Part shown: positions 30,893-39,536 of the stretch, piece after piece
Numbering within the stretch: position 1 is the stretch's first letter
How the letters are laid out: every line of letters begins with the position of its first letter
Source of the DNA: Streptomyces sp. CC53
GTDB lineage: Bacteria > Actinomycetota > Actinomycetes > Streptomycetales > Streptomycetaceae
Length of the DNA stretch: 45,692 nt
Assembly: GCF_001865245.1 (NCBI RefSeq)
Contig: NZ_MKXB01000020.1
Location: 9,049-54,740 of the forward strand
Direction: 5' to 3'
The notes under the pieces: model-generated
What the model saw: only the letters and a program-made list of their open reading frames with translations
Told to the model about the DNA's origin: nothing
Database searches by the model: none
Position numbers and translations under genes: made by a program

Positions 30893-32344
30893 GTGACCCC
30901 AGTGACCCGGATCGTGATCATCGGTGGCGGACCCGGCGGATACGAGGCGGCCCTGGTGGGCGCCCAGCTCGGCGCGGAGGTGACCGTCGTGGACTGCGAC
31001 GGCCTCGGCGGGGCGTCCGTCCTGACCGACTGCGTACCCTCCAAGACCCTCATCGCGACCGCGGAGGTCATGACGACCTTCGACTCCTCCTACGAGGAGC
31101 TGGGCATCATCGTCGCCGACGACACACCCCACGTGGACACACCCGCACGGGTGGTCGGCGTCGACCTGGGCAAGGTGAACCGCCGGGTGAAGCGGCTCGC
31201 GCTCGCCCAGTCCCACGACATCACCGCGTCCGTCACCCGGGCCGGCGCCCGGGTGATGCGCGGCCGGGGCCGACTCGACGGCGCGCAGGCGCTCGACGGC
31301 TCCCGGAAGGTCGTGGTCACCGCCGCCGACGGCTCCGAGGAGACCCTCACCGCCGACGCCGTCCTCATCGCGACCGGCGGCCACCCGCGCGAGATCCCCG
31401 ACGCCCAGCCGGACGGCGAGCGCATCCTCAACTGGACGCAGGTGTACGACCTGGAGGAGCTCCCCGAGGAGCTCATCGTGGTGGGTTCCGGTGTGACCGG
31501 CGCCGAGTTCGCCGGCGCGTACCAGGCGCTCGGGTCCCGCGTCACGCTCGTCTCGTCGCGCGACCGGGTGCTGCCCGGCGAGGACCCGGACGCGGCGGCC
31601 GTACTGGAGGACGTGTTCCGGCGCCGCGGCATGAACGTGATGGCGCGCTCGCGCGCCCAGTCCGCCAAACGGGTCGGCGACCGCGTCGAGGTCACCCTGT
31701 CGGACGGGCGGGTCATCTCCGGCACCCACTGCCTCATGGCGGTCGGTGCCATCCCGAACACCGCGGGCATGGGCCTGGAGGAGGCCGGTGTGCGGCTGAG
31801 GGACTCCGGCCACATCTGGACCGACAAGGTGTCCCGCACGACGGCGCCCGGCGTGTACGCGGCCGGCGACGTGACGGGCGTCTTCGCGCTGGCGTCGGTG
31901 GCCGCCCAGCAGGGCCGCATCGCGATGTACCACTTCCTGGGTGAGACGGTGACGCCGCTCAACCTGAAGACGGTGTCGTCGAACGTGTTCACGGACCCCG
32001 AGATCGCCACCGTCGGGTACACCCAGGCCGACGTGGACGCGGGCAAGATCGACGCCCGGGTCGTCAAGCTGCCGCTGCTGCGCAACCCGCGGGCCAAGAT
32101 GCAGGGGGTGCGGGACGGCTTCGTCAAGATCTTCTGCCGGCCGGGCACCGGCATCGTGGTGGGCGGCTGTGTCGTCTCGCCCCGAGCCAGTGAGCTGATC
32201 CACCCCATCTCGATCGCGGTCGACAACAATCTGACCGTCGAGCAGATCGCGAACGCCTTCACCGTGTACCCGTCCCTGTCGGGATCGATCGCCGAGGTGG
32301 CACGGCAGTTGCACACCCGGAAGTCGGCGGGCGCAGAGGCATGA
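30893..32344 (+). CDS. lpdA: Flavoprotein NAD(P)H quinone reductase, LpdA-type
   Basis: A 483-residue pyridine nucleotide-disulfide oxidoreductase. FAD motif RIVIIGGGPGGYEA; NAD(P) motif LIVVGSGVTGAEFAGAY; second FAD motif VYAAGDVTG; C-terminal dimerisation domain. The redox centre reads GGASVLTDCVPSK, so the first Cys of the usual CLNVGC pair is missing and no active disulfide can form. This matches M. tuberculosis LpdA (Rv3303c), a quinone reductase rather than lipoamide dehydrogenase. The most likely starts are GTG 30893 and GTG 30902; AGG at 30889-30891 supports 30902, while 30875 lacks a clear ribosome binding site. Confidence 0.9.
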   Translation: MTPVTRIVIIGGGPGGYEAALVGAQLGAEVTVVDCDGLGGASVLTDCVPSKTLIATAEVMTTFDSSYEELGIIVADDTPHVDTPARVVGVDLGKVNRRVKRLALAQSHDITASVTRAGARVMRGRGRLDGAQALDGSRKVVVTAADGSEETLTADAVLIATGGHPREIPDAQPDGERILNWTQVYDLEELPEELIVVGSGVTGAEFAGAYQALGSRVTLVSSRDRVLPGEDPDAAAVLEDVFRRRGMNVMARSRAQSAKRVGDRVEVTLSDGRVISGTHCLMAVGAIPNTAGMGLEEAGVRLRDSGHIWTDKVSRTTAPGVYAAGDVTGVFALASVAAQQGRIAMYHFLGETVTPLNLKTVSSNVFTDPEIATVGYTQADVDAGKIDARVVKLPLLRNPRAKMQGVRDGFVKIFCRPGTGIVVGGCVVSPRASELIHPISIAVDNNLTVEQIANAFTVYPSLSGSIAEVARQLHTRKSAGAEA

Positions 32345-32599
32345 CCCCGCGGCGGCCCGACGCAGGCCGGGGGCGGGGCGAGGGGTAAGGGGTGGCGTAA
32401 GGTCGCCAATCCGGTCAAACGGACACCCTTGGCCAGGGGGCAACCCCCGGCAACTCCCGGCAAGTCGGGACAATCCGCGGTCGAAGACCGTTCATGGACG
32501 GGGCCACCCATACCACTTGGCGGCCCCGTCTGTTCGCAACTTCTCGGATTCGGCGCATACGGCTGCAAACCCTCGACCGCTGGGGTTACTGTCAGTTTC

Positions 32600-33595
32600 G
32601 TGTTCGCTGCAGAACGTCGCCAGTTGATCCTAGAAATGGTGCGGGCCAATGGGGCGGTATCGCTCCGGGAGCTCGCCCGCGTCGTCCAGACCTCCGAAGT
32701 GACCGTACGGCGGGACGTGCGCGCGCTGGAGGCAGAAGGACTCCTCGACCGCCGGCACGGCGGTGCGGTACTGCCGGGCGGATTCACGCGAGAGTCCGGC
32801 TTCCCGCAGAAATCCCATCTCGCGACCGCCGAGAAGACCGCCATCGCGGACGTCGCGGCGGGCCTCGTCGAGGAGGGCGAGGCCATCGTGGTCGGCGCCG
32901 GGACGACCACGCAGGAGCTGGCCCGCCGGCTGGCCCGCGTCCCCGGCCTGACCGTCGTCACCAACTCCCTCCTCGTCGCCCAGGCCCTCGCCCACGCCAA
33001 CCGCGTGGAGGTGGTGATGACCGGCGGCACCCTGCGCGGCTCCAACTACGCGCTCGTCGGCAGCGGCGCGGAGCAGTCCCTCCACGGGCTGCGGGTGTCC
33101 CGCGCCTTCCTGTCCGGCGCGGGCCTCACCGCGGAACGCGGCCTGTCGACCTCCAACATGCTGTCGGCGAGCGTCGACCGGGCGCTCGTGCAGGCGGCGG
33201 CGGAGGTCGTGGTCCTGGCCGACCACGGCAAACTCGGTACGGACACCATGTTCCAGACCGTTCCGACCGACCTCATCACCCGCCTCGTCACGGACGAGCC
33301 GCCCGGCCACGACGAGCGCGCCGCCATGGAGCTCCAGGCCCTGGCCGACCAGGGCGTCCAGATCACGGTCGCCTCCTCCTCCGGCACGGCTGCCGGCGGC
33401 GGCCCCTCCTCGGGGCCCGGCCCGCGCACCGCGGAGGGAGGCCCGTCGGGCCGCCAGCACCGCAGGGACGTTCCGCTCCCGGGCCAGCGCGGCCGCCACC
33501 CCGGCGCCCCGCTCCGCGCCGCCTCCCTCACCGCGGCCGTGGACCCCGCACCGGCGGACCGCCCGGCCCGCGTGGCGGACCTGCGCCGCCGCTGA
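32600..33595 (+). CDS. DeoR/GlpR-family transcriptional regulator
   Basis: A 331-residue regulator. The N-terminal winged helix-turn-helix (about 3-57) reads AAERRQLILEMVRANGAVSLRELARVVQTSEVTVRRDVRALEAEGLLDRRHGG, the DeoR signature. The DeoRC sugar-phosphate sensor follows (EEGEAIVVGAGTTTQELARRL, LTVVTNSLLVAQAL, EVVMTGGTLRGSNYALVG, VVVLADHGKLG). The last 80 residues are Gly/Pro/Arg-rich and atypical. GTG 32600 lies 7 nt after TACTGT, giving a leaderless start. No copy of the 14-bp palindrome is upstream of this gene. It is the best local candidate for the regulator of the six operators, because DeoR-type proteins sense sugar phosphates; unproven. Confidence 0.88.
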   Translation: MFAAERRQLILEMVRANGAVSLRELARVVQTSEVTVRRDVRALEAEGLLDRRHGGAVLPGGFTRESGFPQKSHLATAEKTAIADVAAGLVEEGEAIVVGAGTTTQELARRLARVPGLTVVTNSLLVAQALAHANRVEVVMTGGTLRGSNYALVGSGAEQSLHGLRVSRAFLSGAGLTAERGLSTSNMLSASVDRALVQAAAEVVVLADHGKLGTDTMFQTVPTDLITRLVTDEPPGHDERAAMELQALADQGVQITVASSSGTAAGGGPSSGPGPRTAEGGPSGRQHRRDVPLPGQRGRHPGAPLRAASLTAAVDPAPADRPARVADLRRR

Positions 33596-33599
33596 ACCC

Positions 33600-33616
33600 G
33601 GCTCCCTCAGGGAGCC
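33600..33616 (+). terminator. Hairpin after the DeoR-family gene
   Basis: GGCTCCCT (33600-33607) and AGGGAGCC (33609-33616) form an 8-bp inverted repeat with a 1-nt centre, so the working loop would be larger. It starts 4 nt after the stop. Confidence 0.5.
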
Positions 33617-33868
33617 TCCCCGTGCCCGGTGGGTACGTCGGCCCGGCGGAGTGGCGGCCACCGGACCCTCCTGAGGGCGGGGCCCGCCGCCGTGCTCCGT
33701 TCGGTATGCCGTCCGTGCCGGTCACCGGTGTGGCCCTGCGATCTGCGGGGACACGTTCCGGCCTTTGGCGGACACGCCTCAGAAACCTCTACGGGCGAGT
33801 CGTGCGGCTTCACGCCGACCGCGAGGACCGGCACGCCGGGGCGCGTACGCGGCGGGCGCGTCCGCCGG

Positions 33869-33949
33869 CCTAAGGATCACGCGCGCCCCCGCCGGCCTAG
33901 GGATCATGCGCGCGCCCGTCAGCCTCCGGATCACGCGCGCGCCCGCCGC
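33869..33949. repeat. 27-bp tandem repeat, three copies
   Basis: Units at 33869, 33896 and 33923 share the form CCTNNGGATCACGCGCGC, with few substitutions. The array is exactly three units long, is free of indels and is followed by G/C-rich sequence. Confidence 0.85.
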
Positions 33950-34156
33950 CGACCCGGGCGCGGGCGCAGGCACGGGTCGGGCTGCGGGCGGCGCGGGAGA
34001 CACGCGGGCGGGGCGTGGCCTCGCCCCCCGGACACAGCCGCACCGCGGTGCACGAGGAGGTCCCCGAAGCCGCCCGGGTACCGCAGTCCGTGGCCCTCAC
34101 GGGGTGACGGGCGGTGGGTGCCAGCGGGTCCGCAAGGAGGGGGCCTCGGGGCAGGG

Positions 34157-34470
34157 CGGGTCCGGTGCCGATCCGGTGCTCGGAGGCCCTCGCCCCCACG
34201 GTCCCGGGTGGGGGTGCGGGCGTCGGCCGGTCCCCAACGGCCTCGGGGGCGACGGAGGCCCGCAGGGGACGCCCTCATGGGCGCCGGGTGATCCCCGCGC
34301 CGACGCGGGTCCGGTGCCGATCCGGTGCTCGGAGGTCCTTGCCCGCGACGGTCCTGGGCGGGGGTGCGGGCGTCGGCCGGTCTGCAACGGTCTGGAGGGC
34401 GACGGAGGCCCGCAGGGGACGCCCTCATGGGCGCCGGGAGATCCCCGCGCCGACGCTGGTCCGGTGTCGG
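34157..34470. repeat. About 150-bp tandem duplication
   Basis: The segment from 34157 (CGGGTCCGGTGCCGATCCGG) recurs from 34306, and a third partial copy begins near 34456. Anchor matches: GGGGTGCGGGCGTCGGCCGG at 34211 and 34361; CGCAGGGGACGCCCTCATGG at 34261 and 34411. The period is 150 bp with a 1-nt indel. Copies differ at scattered positions, so the duplication is not brand new. Confidence 0.85.
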
Positions 34471-34537
34471 CTGCGGCCTGCTTCGGGGGCCCGTGCCGGT
34501 GGGGCCCTGAGCCGGCGGCGGCCCGCGCCGGCGGGAC

Positions 34538-35101
34538 TCAGGCCTTGAGTCCGCGGAGGGTCAGGGTCAGCAAACGGTCGGCCAGTTCGGGGTCCTCGGC
34601 GTCCTGCTCCGCCGCCAGGGCTATCGCGTTGGTGAGCTGCATCAGATCGCCGATCGACACGTCCGCCCGTACCGCGCCCGCCTCCTGCGCGCGGACCAGC
34701 AGGCGGTCACCCGCCGCACGCAGCGGTTCACTGCACTCGGACAGCGCCGAACCCGGCTCGTACGGCGCCGACATCAGCGCGCGCGCCAAGCCCCGGTACT
34801 CACCGGCATGGGTCACGATGGCCCGCAGCCACTCCACCAGTGCCGTGCACGGCTCCTCGGTGTCCGCGAGCTCCCGGGACCGCTCCAGCAGGGTCGCCAG
34901 CGCGTCCTGGAAGACGGCGTTCAGCAGGGCGGGGCGGTTCGGGAAATGCCGGTAGAGGGTGCCGATCCCCACGCCCGCGCGCCGCGCGATCTCCTCCAGC
35001 GCGGCGTCCGCGCCCTGCTCCGCGAAGGCCGCGCGCGCCACGCGCAGCAACCGCTCGTGGTTGCGCCGGGCATCGGCCCGCATGGGCCGGGTCGTGGTCA
35101 T
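34538..35101 (-). CDS. TetR-family transcriptional regulator
   Basis: A 187-residue repressor-type protein. The N-terminal helix-turn-helix (about 10-56) reads ADARRNHERLLRVARAAFAEQGADAALEEIARRAGVGIGTLYRHFPNRPALL, classic TetR. The ligand-binding helices (ALVEWLRAIVTHAGEYRGLARALM, AAGDRLLVRAQEAGAVRADVSIGDLMQLTNAI) match the large SCO-type subgroup; ligand unknown. ATG 35101 follows GAGGAGGG by about 7 nt; an upstream in-frame start exists but lacks a ribosome binding site. A single gene, same strand as accA but separated from it by a terminator. Confidence 0.88.
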   Translation of the reverse strand: MTTTRPMRADARRNHERLLRVARAAFAEQGADAALEEIARRAGVGIGTLYRHFPNRPALLNAVFQDALATLLERSRELADTEEPCTALVEWLRAIVTHAGEYRGLARALMSAPYEPGSALSECSEPLRAAGDRLLVRAQEAGAVRADVSIGDLMQLTNAIALAAEQDAEDPELADRLLTLTLRGLKA

Positions 35102-35148
35102 CGCCGCACCCTCCTCGTACTCCAGGATGCCATCCGGCGGGTACGGGC

Positions 35149-35182
35149 GAGGGGCCCTCCGCAACGATCCGGAAGGCCCCTC
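35149..35182. terminator. Terminator downstream of accA
   Basis: GAGGGGCC-C-TCCG (35149-35161) pairs with CGGA-A-GGCCCCTC (35170-35182): an 8-bp stem, one mismatch, then four more pairs, with an 8-nt loop. It lies 27 nt after the accA stop and 47 nt upstream of the TetR-family start. Confidence 0.75.
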
Positions 35183-35209
35183 GCGCCGGGCTGCGCCGCG
35201 GCGCGGCCG

Positions 35210-36970
35210 TCAGTCCTTGATCTCGCAGATCGCCGCGCCGGACGTCACCGAGCCGCCGACCTCGGCGCTGAGGCCCTTGACGGTGCCGGCCTTGTGGGCG
35301 TTCAGCGGCTGCTCCATCTTCATGGCCTCCAGGACCACGATGAGGTCGCCCTCGTCGACCTCCTGGCCCTCCTCGACGGCCACCTTCACGATGGTGCCCT
35401 GCATCGGGGAGGCGAGGGTGTCGCCGGAGGCCGCGGCGGCGGCCTTCTTCTTGGCGCGCCGCTTCGGCTTCGCCCCGGCGGCGAGACCGGTGCGGGCCAG
35501 GGACATGCCGAGCGACGTGGGGAGGGAGACCTCCAGGCGCTTGCCGCCGACCTCGACGACGACCGTCTCGCGACCGGGCTCCTCGTCCGCCTCCGCGTCG
35601 GCGGGCGCGGCGAAGGGCTTGATCTCGTTGACGAACTCGGTCTCGATCCACCGGGTGTGGACCGTGAAGGGGCCCTCGGCGGGGGCGAACGCCGGGTCGG
35701 CGACGACCGCGCGGTGGAACGGGATGGCGGTCGCCATGCCCTCGACCTGGAACTCGGCGAGCGCGCGCCGCGCCCGCTCCAGGGCCTGCTGCCGGGTGGC
35801 GCCGGTGATGACCAGCTTGGCGAGGAGGGAGTCCCAGGCGGGGCCGATCACCGAGCCGGACTCGACGCCGGCGTCGAGGCGGACGCCCGGGCCGGTCGGC
35901 GGGGAGAACAGGGTCACCGTGCCCGGGGCGGGCAGGAAGCCGCGGCCCGGGTCCTCGCCGTTGATGCGGAACTCGAAGGAGTGGCCGCGGACGGCCGGGT
36001 CGCCGTAGCCGAGCTCCTCGCCGTCGGCGATGCGGAACATCTCCCGCACGAGGTCGATGCCGGTGACCTCCTCGGTGACCGGGTGCTCGACCTGGAGGCG
36101 GGTGTTGACCTCCAGGAAGGAGATCGTGCCGTCGGCGCCGACGAGGAACTCCACGGTGCCCGCGCCGACGTAGCCGGCCTCCTTCAGGATGGCCTTCGAC
36201 GCGCGGTACAGCTCGGCGTTCTGCTCGTCGGTCAGGAACGGCGCGGGCGCCTCCTCGACGAGCTTCTGGTGGCGGCGCTGCAAGGAGCAGTCACGCGTGG
36301 ACACCACGACGACGTTGCCGTGCTTGTCCGCCAGGCACTGCGTCTCCACGTGGCGGGGCTTGTCCAGGTAGCGCTCCACGAAGCACTCACCGCGGCCGAA
36401 CGCCGCGACGGCCTCGCGGACCGCCGAGTCGTAGAGCTCGGGGACCTCTTCGAGGGTGCGGGCGACCTTCAGCCCGCGCCCGCCGCCGCCGAAGGCGGCC
36501 TTGATCGCGATCGGCAGACCGTGCTCGCGGGCGAACGCGACGACCTCGTCCGCACCCGACACGGGGTCCGGGGTGCCGGCCACCAGCGGCGCGCCGGCGC
36601 GCTGGGCGATGTGCCGGGCGGCGACCTTGTCGCCGAGGTCGCGGATCGCCTGCGGCGGGGGGCCGATCCAGACCAGCCCGGCGTCCATGACGGCCTGGGC
36701 GAACTCCGCGTTCTCCGACAGGAAGCCGTAGCCGGGGTGGACCGCGTCGGCCCCCGAGTCCTTGGCCGCCTGGAGCACCTTGGCCATGTCCAGGTAACTG
36801 GCGGCCGGGGTGTCACCGCCCAGGGCGAATGCCTCGTCGGCCGCACGGACGTGCAGGGCGTCCCGGTCCGGGTCGGCGTAGACGGCTACGCTGGCGATCC
36901 CGGCGTCCCGGCAGGCACGGGCGACACGGACAGCGATTTCGCCACGGTTGGCGATGAGCACCTTGCGCAC
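35210..36970 (-). CDS. accA: Acyl-CoA carboxylase alpha subunit (biotin carboxylase + BCCP)
   Basis: A 586-residue biotin-dependent carboxylase subunit serving actinobacterial acetyl/propionyl-CoA carboxylases. Biotin carboxylase domain (1-450): [31 protein letters not shown], the Gly-rich ATP loop [28 protein letters not shown] linker rich in Lys/Ala ([14 protein letters not shown]) leads to the BCCP domain with EAMKM; biotinyl-Lys is about 551. GTG 36970 follows GGAGGGA by 7 nt. From memory it is near-identical to S. coelicolor AccA2. Its partners pccB and accE lie 2.5-5 kb away, and birA, which attaches the biotin, at 41248. Confidence 0.94.
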   Translation of the reverse strand: MRKVLIANRGEIAVRVARACRDAGIASVAVYADPDRDALHVRAADEAFALGGDTPAASYLDMAKVLQAAKDSGADAVHPGYGFLSENAEFAQAVMDAGLVWIGPPPQAIRDLGDKVAARHIAQRAGAPLVAGTPDPVSGADEVVAFAREHGLPIAIKAAFGGGGRGLKVARTLEEVPELYDSAVREAVAAFGRGECFVERYLDKPRHVETQCLADKHGNVVVVSTRDCSLQRRHQKLVEEAPAPFLTDEQNAELYRASKAILKEAGYVGAGTVEFLVGADGTISFLEVNTRLQVEHPVTEEVTGIDLVREMFRIADGEELGYGDPAVRGHSFEFRINGEDPGRGFLPAPGTVTLFSPPTGPGVRLDAGVESGSVIGPAWDSLLAKLVITGATRQQALERARRALAEFQVEGMATAIPFHRAVVADPAFAPAEGPFTVHTRWIETEFVNEIKPFAAPADAEADEEPGRETVVVEVGGKRLEVSLPTSLGMSLARTGLAAGAKPKRRAKKKAAAAASGDTLASPMQGTIVKVAVEEGQEVDEGDLIVVLEAMKMEQPLNAHKAGTVKGLSAEVGGSVTSGAAICEIKD

Positions 36971-37328
36971 GATGGCTCCCTCCATTCCCAAAACACGCTG
37001 AGTTTAGGGACTGCCGACACGACGTTTCGACTGTTCCCCAGTCGTGAGGTTGCCCACACGGAGCGTGAAACGGGGTCTCTCGGGCCTCAGGACCCCTTGT
37101 CCTGCCACGGTAAGCAGGGCTTCTCCACTGCACAGTAGCCCTGCGGTGTGGCCAAGGTCTCTGTCCTGGGGGCCAGCGGGGCGGGTTGTTTCTTTGTGGA
37201 GTCCCTACGAATGGGCGAATGATTCTTTGCCGTTGCGTCAGGACCCTTGCCCAGGGGTTTACCGGTGAGTAGCCTGCGCGTTGTTTCTCCGTACTAGCGG
37301 TAACAGGCCGAGTGCGCAGGGGGTACCC
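36971..37328. other. Divergent promoter region accA / membrane protein
   Basis: A 358-bp gap of lower G/C than the surroundings, as expected for promoters. An 8-bp inverted repeat GCAGGGCT/AGCCCTGC (37114-37121, 37137-37144) with a 15-nt loop lies in it. No gene or copy of the nucleoside operator is seen. Confidence 0.55.
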
Positions 37329-37760
37329 GTGGCGACCCGCAGACCGATAGCGCTGACGGCGGCCACCGCGCTGCTGCTGGAAGCGGTGGGCGTGCTCGTG
37401 CTGCACGCGGTGCTCGCGAAGGTCCAGGGCGACCAGCGGATGTCGCTGGCGGACCTGGACCCCGGCGCGATGGTCGCCGGCACCTGGGCGATGGGCGCCG
37501 TCCTCGGCGCCTACCTGGCGCTGTGCGGGGCGGCGCTCCTCCGCGTCGGCGTCCGCGACCGCGCGCCCACCCGCCGGGTGCGGATCCTGCTGGTCTCCTG
37601 CGCGCTCACGCACGGCGTGCTGGGCGCGGTGGCCGTGGCCGTGGTCGGCTGGACCGCCTTCGCGGTGCTGATGCTCGTGCTGGGCCTGGTGGTGCTGGCC
37701 CTCGTCGCGTACGGGGACGAGACCGCGGCCGGGCAGGAGGGCGCGGCGGCGGCGCCGTAG
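37329..37760 (+). CDS. Small integral membrane protein, four predicted helices
   Basis: A 143-residue protein with four hydrophobic segments: about 9-25 (ALTAATALLLEAVGVLVLHAVL), 48-72 (AGTWAMGAVLGAYLALCGAALL), 85-105 (ILLVSCALTHGVLGAVAVAVVG) and 106-126. The C-terminal tail is acidic/Ala-rich. I recognise only a conserved actinobacterial membrane protein of unknown function. GTG 37329 follows AGGGGG. Divergent from accA, convergent with maf. Confidence 0.75.
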   Translation: MATRRPIALTAATALLLEAVGVLVLHAVLAKVQGDQRMSLADLDPGAMVAGTWAMGAVLGAYLALCGAALLRVGVRDRAPTRRVRILLVSCALTHGVLGAVAVAVVGWTAFAVLMLVLGLVVLALVAYGDETAAGQEGAAAAP

Positions 37761-37854
37761 CCGCACGGGGGCGCGTCGGGCACGCCCCTGGCCGCGGCCG
37801 CGTGGGCACCGGCGAGGCGTCAGACGGTGGCTGCGGCGGGCGCGGCGGGGACGG

Positions 37855-38457
37855 TCACGTCCACAGGTCCGTCATGGCAACGCCCAACTGCCCCAGCAGG
37901 CGCCGGAAGAGCGGCAGGGACAGTCCGATGACGTTGCCGGGGTCCCCGTCGATGCCCTCGATGAACGGGGCCGAGCGGCCGTCCAGGGTGAACGCGCCCG
38001 CCACGTTCAGGGGTTCGCCCGTAGCCACGTACGCGGTGATCTCGTCGTCCGTGGGGTCGCCGAAGCGGACCAGCGTGGACGCCGTTCCGGACGCGTACCG
38101 CTTGGCCGCGGTGTCGTGCACGCAGTGGCCCGTCTGGAGGACGCCGACGCGGCCGCGCATGGACTTCCAGCGGGCGACGGCCTCCTCGGCGTCCGCCGGC
38201 TTGCCCAGGGCCCGGCCGTCCAGTTCCAGGACCGAGTCGCAGCCGACGACCAGTGTGCCCTGGGCCTCCGGCTTCGCGGCCACCAGGGACGCCTTGGCCT
38301 CCGCCAGGGCGAGCGCCAGCTCGGCGGGGGTGGGGGCGGTGATGCGGTCCTCGTCGAAACCGCTGACGATGACCTCCGGTGCGAGTCCCGCCTGCCGCAG
38401 CAGTCCGAGGCGGGCAGGGGAGGCTGAGGCGAGGACGAGGCGACGCTGTGGGCTCAT
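37855..38457 (-). CDS. maf: Maf-family nucleoside triphosphate pyrophosphatase
   Basis: A 200-residue Maf/Ham1-like house-cleaning enzyme that hydrolyses dTTP/UTP or modified NTPs to NMP plus pyrophosphate. Signature near the N terminus: [19 protein letters not shown]; acidic core [38 protein letters not shown] near the C terminus. ATG 38457 follows TACGAT plus 6 nt, giving a leaderless promoter. Long-standing neighbour of the carboxylase genes in Streptomyces. Confidence 0.92.
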   Translation of the reverse strand: MSPQRRLVLASASPARLGLLRQAGLAPEVIVSGFDEDRITAPTPAELALALAEAKASLVAAKPEAQGTLVVGCDSVLELDGRALGKPADAEEAVARWKSMRGRVGVLQTGHCVHDTAAKRYASGTASTLVRFGDPTDDEITAYVATGEPLNVAGAFTLDGRSAPFIEGIDGDPGNVIGLSLPLFRRLLGQLGVAMTDLWT

Positions 38458-38507
38458 GGCGCCATCGTACGGAAACGGGGGCGGCGATCCGCGACCCTCC
38501 GACCCGG

Positions 38508-38687
38508 TCAGCGCAGGCCCGTCGCGAGCATCAGGAACAGCATCGCGACGGCCAGCAGGACCCCTGCCCGGCGCAGCATGGCCTGCGTGGCCCGCATCTC
38601 CTCGGGCGGCTCGTTCTCGGGGTCGGACCACAGCATCCTCCGATGGTGCGCCCGCGCCGGGCGGGGCGCCTGAGTACGCGTACTCAT
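38508..38687 (-). CDS. mmpB: Small membrane protein, MmpB-like
   Basis: A 59-residue protein: basic, Pro-rich N terminus, the acidic patch [25 protein letters not shown], then one C-terminal membrane helix (about 42-58, [17 protein letters not shown]). Size, helix position and location between maf and accE match the 'morphogenic membrane protein MmpB' that I recall being annotated at this place in Streptomyces genomes. ATG 38687; a perfect 16-bp palindrome covers the first five codons. Upstream of maf on the same strand (50-nt gap), so they may be co-transcribed. Confidence 0.65.
   Translation of the reverse strand: MSTRTQAPRPARAHHRRMLWSDPENEPPEEMRATQAMLRRAGVLLAVAMLFLMLATGLR
38671..38686. 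repeat. 16-bp perfect palindrome over the mmpB start
   Basis: TGAGTACGCGTACTCA is exactly self-complementary and spans the start codon region of the minus-strand gene, 48 nt upstream of the divergent YunG-like start. It could be a protein-binding site, or chance from codon content (Met-Ser-Thr-Arg-Thr). Confidence 0.5.
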
Positions 38688-38733
38688 CTGCGCCGCCAGG
38701 CCGTTGTCAGCGGCGGGTGCGAGCCTGTGCCGT

Positions 38734-39132
38734 ATGACTCCTCTGACCCTGCTCGACCTGGACCGGGCGCTGCGGGCCTGCTGGGCGGCGGACACCGCCT
38801 CGCCCGACGACCGCGACGTGTGGCGGCCGGAGAACCCCTCCTGGGGGCACTGTGACATCACGTCCCTGGTCGTCCACGACCTGTTCGGCGGCGACCTGGT
38901 CGTCGGCGAGGTGCACGTCGACGGCGCACAGCGCGGCTACCACTGGTGGAACCGGCTGGCGAGCGGCGTCGAGCTGGACCTGACGAGGGAGCAGTTCCGG
39001 CGCGGGGAGGCGATATCCGCCGCCCGGGTCGTGCAGCGGCCTCCCGGTCCGCTGCCGCGCCGGTGGGACGCGTACCTGTTGCTCAGGGAGCGGCTGCGGG
39101 CGCACCTCGGGGACCTGCCCGAGCCCTGCTGA
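38734..39132 (+). CDS. YunG-like hypothetical protein
   Basis: A 132-residue cytosolic protein. Conserved signature: RPENPSWGHCDITSLVVHDLFGGDLVVGEVH, then GYHWWNRLASGVELDLTREQF, as in the YunG family of unknown function. The Cys (GHC) and His/Trp (YHWWN) look like an active-site arrangement related to NlpC/P60-like folds; that is speculative. ATG 38734 has no ribosome binding site. Divergent from mmpB, convergent with accE. Confidence 0.75.
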   Translation: MTPLTLLDLDRALRACWAADTASPDDRDVWRPENPSWGHCDITSLVVHDLFGGDLVVGEVHVDGAQRGYHWWNRLASGVELDLTREQFRRGEAISAARVVQRPPGPLPRRWDAYLLLRERLRAHLGDLPEPC

Positions 39133-39153
39133 GGCCCGCGCCTCGGGTTCCGC

Positions 39154-39170
39154 CCCGCCGGTACGGCGGG
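39154..39170. terminator. Small hairpin between yunG-like gene and accE
   Basis: CCCGCCG (39154-39160) pairs with CGGCGGG (39164-39170) around a 3-nt loop. It stands between convergent genes. Short, so only a candidate. Confidence 0.5.
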
Positions 39171-39313
39171 CGGCCTGCGTCCGTCGGGGCGGGACCCACT
39201 GCGGTGCGGTGCGCGCAGTCCGGCCACCGTACCGGCGCCGCCCCTGCGCTCGACGTGCGCGCGCCCCGGCGTGTGCGCGGGGCGCGGGCACAGGGCGGCG
39301 GGCCCCGCCGGGG

Positions 39314-39526
39314 TCAGCCGGGCCAGTACGTGCGGGACCAGGACGCCGCACCCGGGCGCCGCGTGCGGACGCGGGCGATGCGCGACGGCTCGGACCACGC
39401 GTCCGGCGTGGCGGGCTCGCCGCCCGCGTCCGGCGCCGAGGCCGCCGCCGCGGCGCGCGCCCTGACCACCGCCAGGGCGGCGGCCAGCTCCTCCGGGGTC
39501 GGGTTGCCCCGTACGACTCTGATCAT
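39314..39526 (-). CDS. accE: Acyl-CoA carboxylase epsilon subunit
   Basis: A 70-residue protein with the epsilon-subunit pattern MIRVVRGNPTPEELAAALAVVRARAAAA, then an Ala/Pro-rich linker and the tail WSEPSRIARVRTRRPGAASWSRTYWPG. In Streptomyces this small subunit binds the beta subunit and is needed for full activity of acetyl/propionyl-CoA carboxylases. ATG 39526 follows GAGGAG and lies 10 nt after the pccB stop, so the two are co-translated. Also named pccE when paired with pccB. Confidence 0.92.
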   Translation of the reverse strand: MIRVVRGNPTPEELAAALAVVRARAAAAASAPDAGGEPATPDAWSEPSRIARVRTRRPGAASWSRTYWPG

Positions 39527-39536
39527 CGGGGGCTCC

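Larger units (their letters stand above)
33596..34537. other. Gene-free 940-bp stretch
   Basis: Between the DeoR-family stop and the TetR-family stop I find no supported gene. Long open frames on both strands are Pro/Arg/Gly-rich and contain the two repeat arrays listed separately. The stretch looks like an expanded, repeat-bearing convergent intergenic region. Confidence 0.6.

Noticed and set aside
33765..34955. Long plus-strand open frame through the 27-bp and 150-bp repeats
   Set aside because: Composition is repeat-driven, it overlaps the TetR gene antisense, and no start signal is seen.
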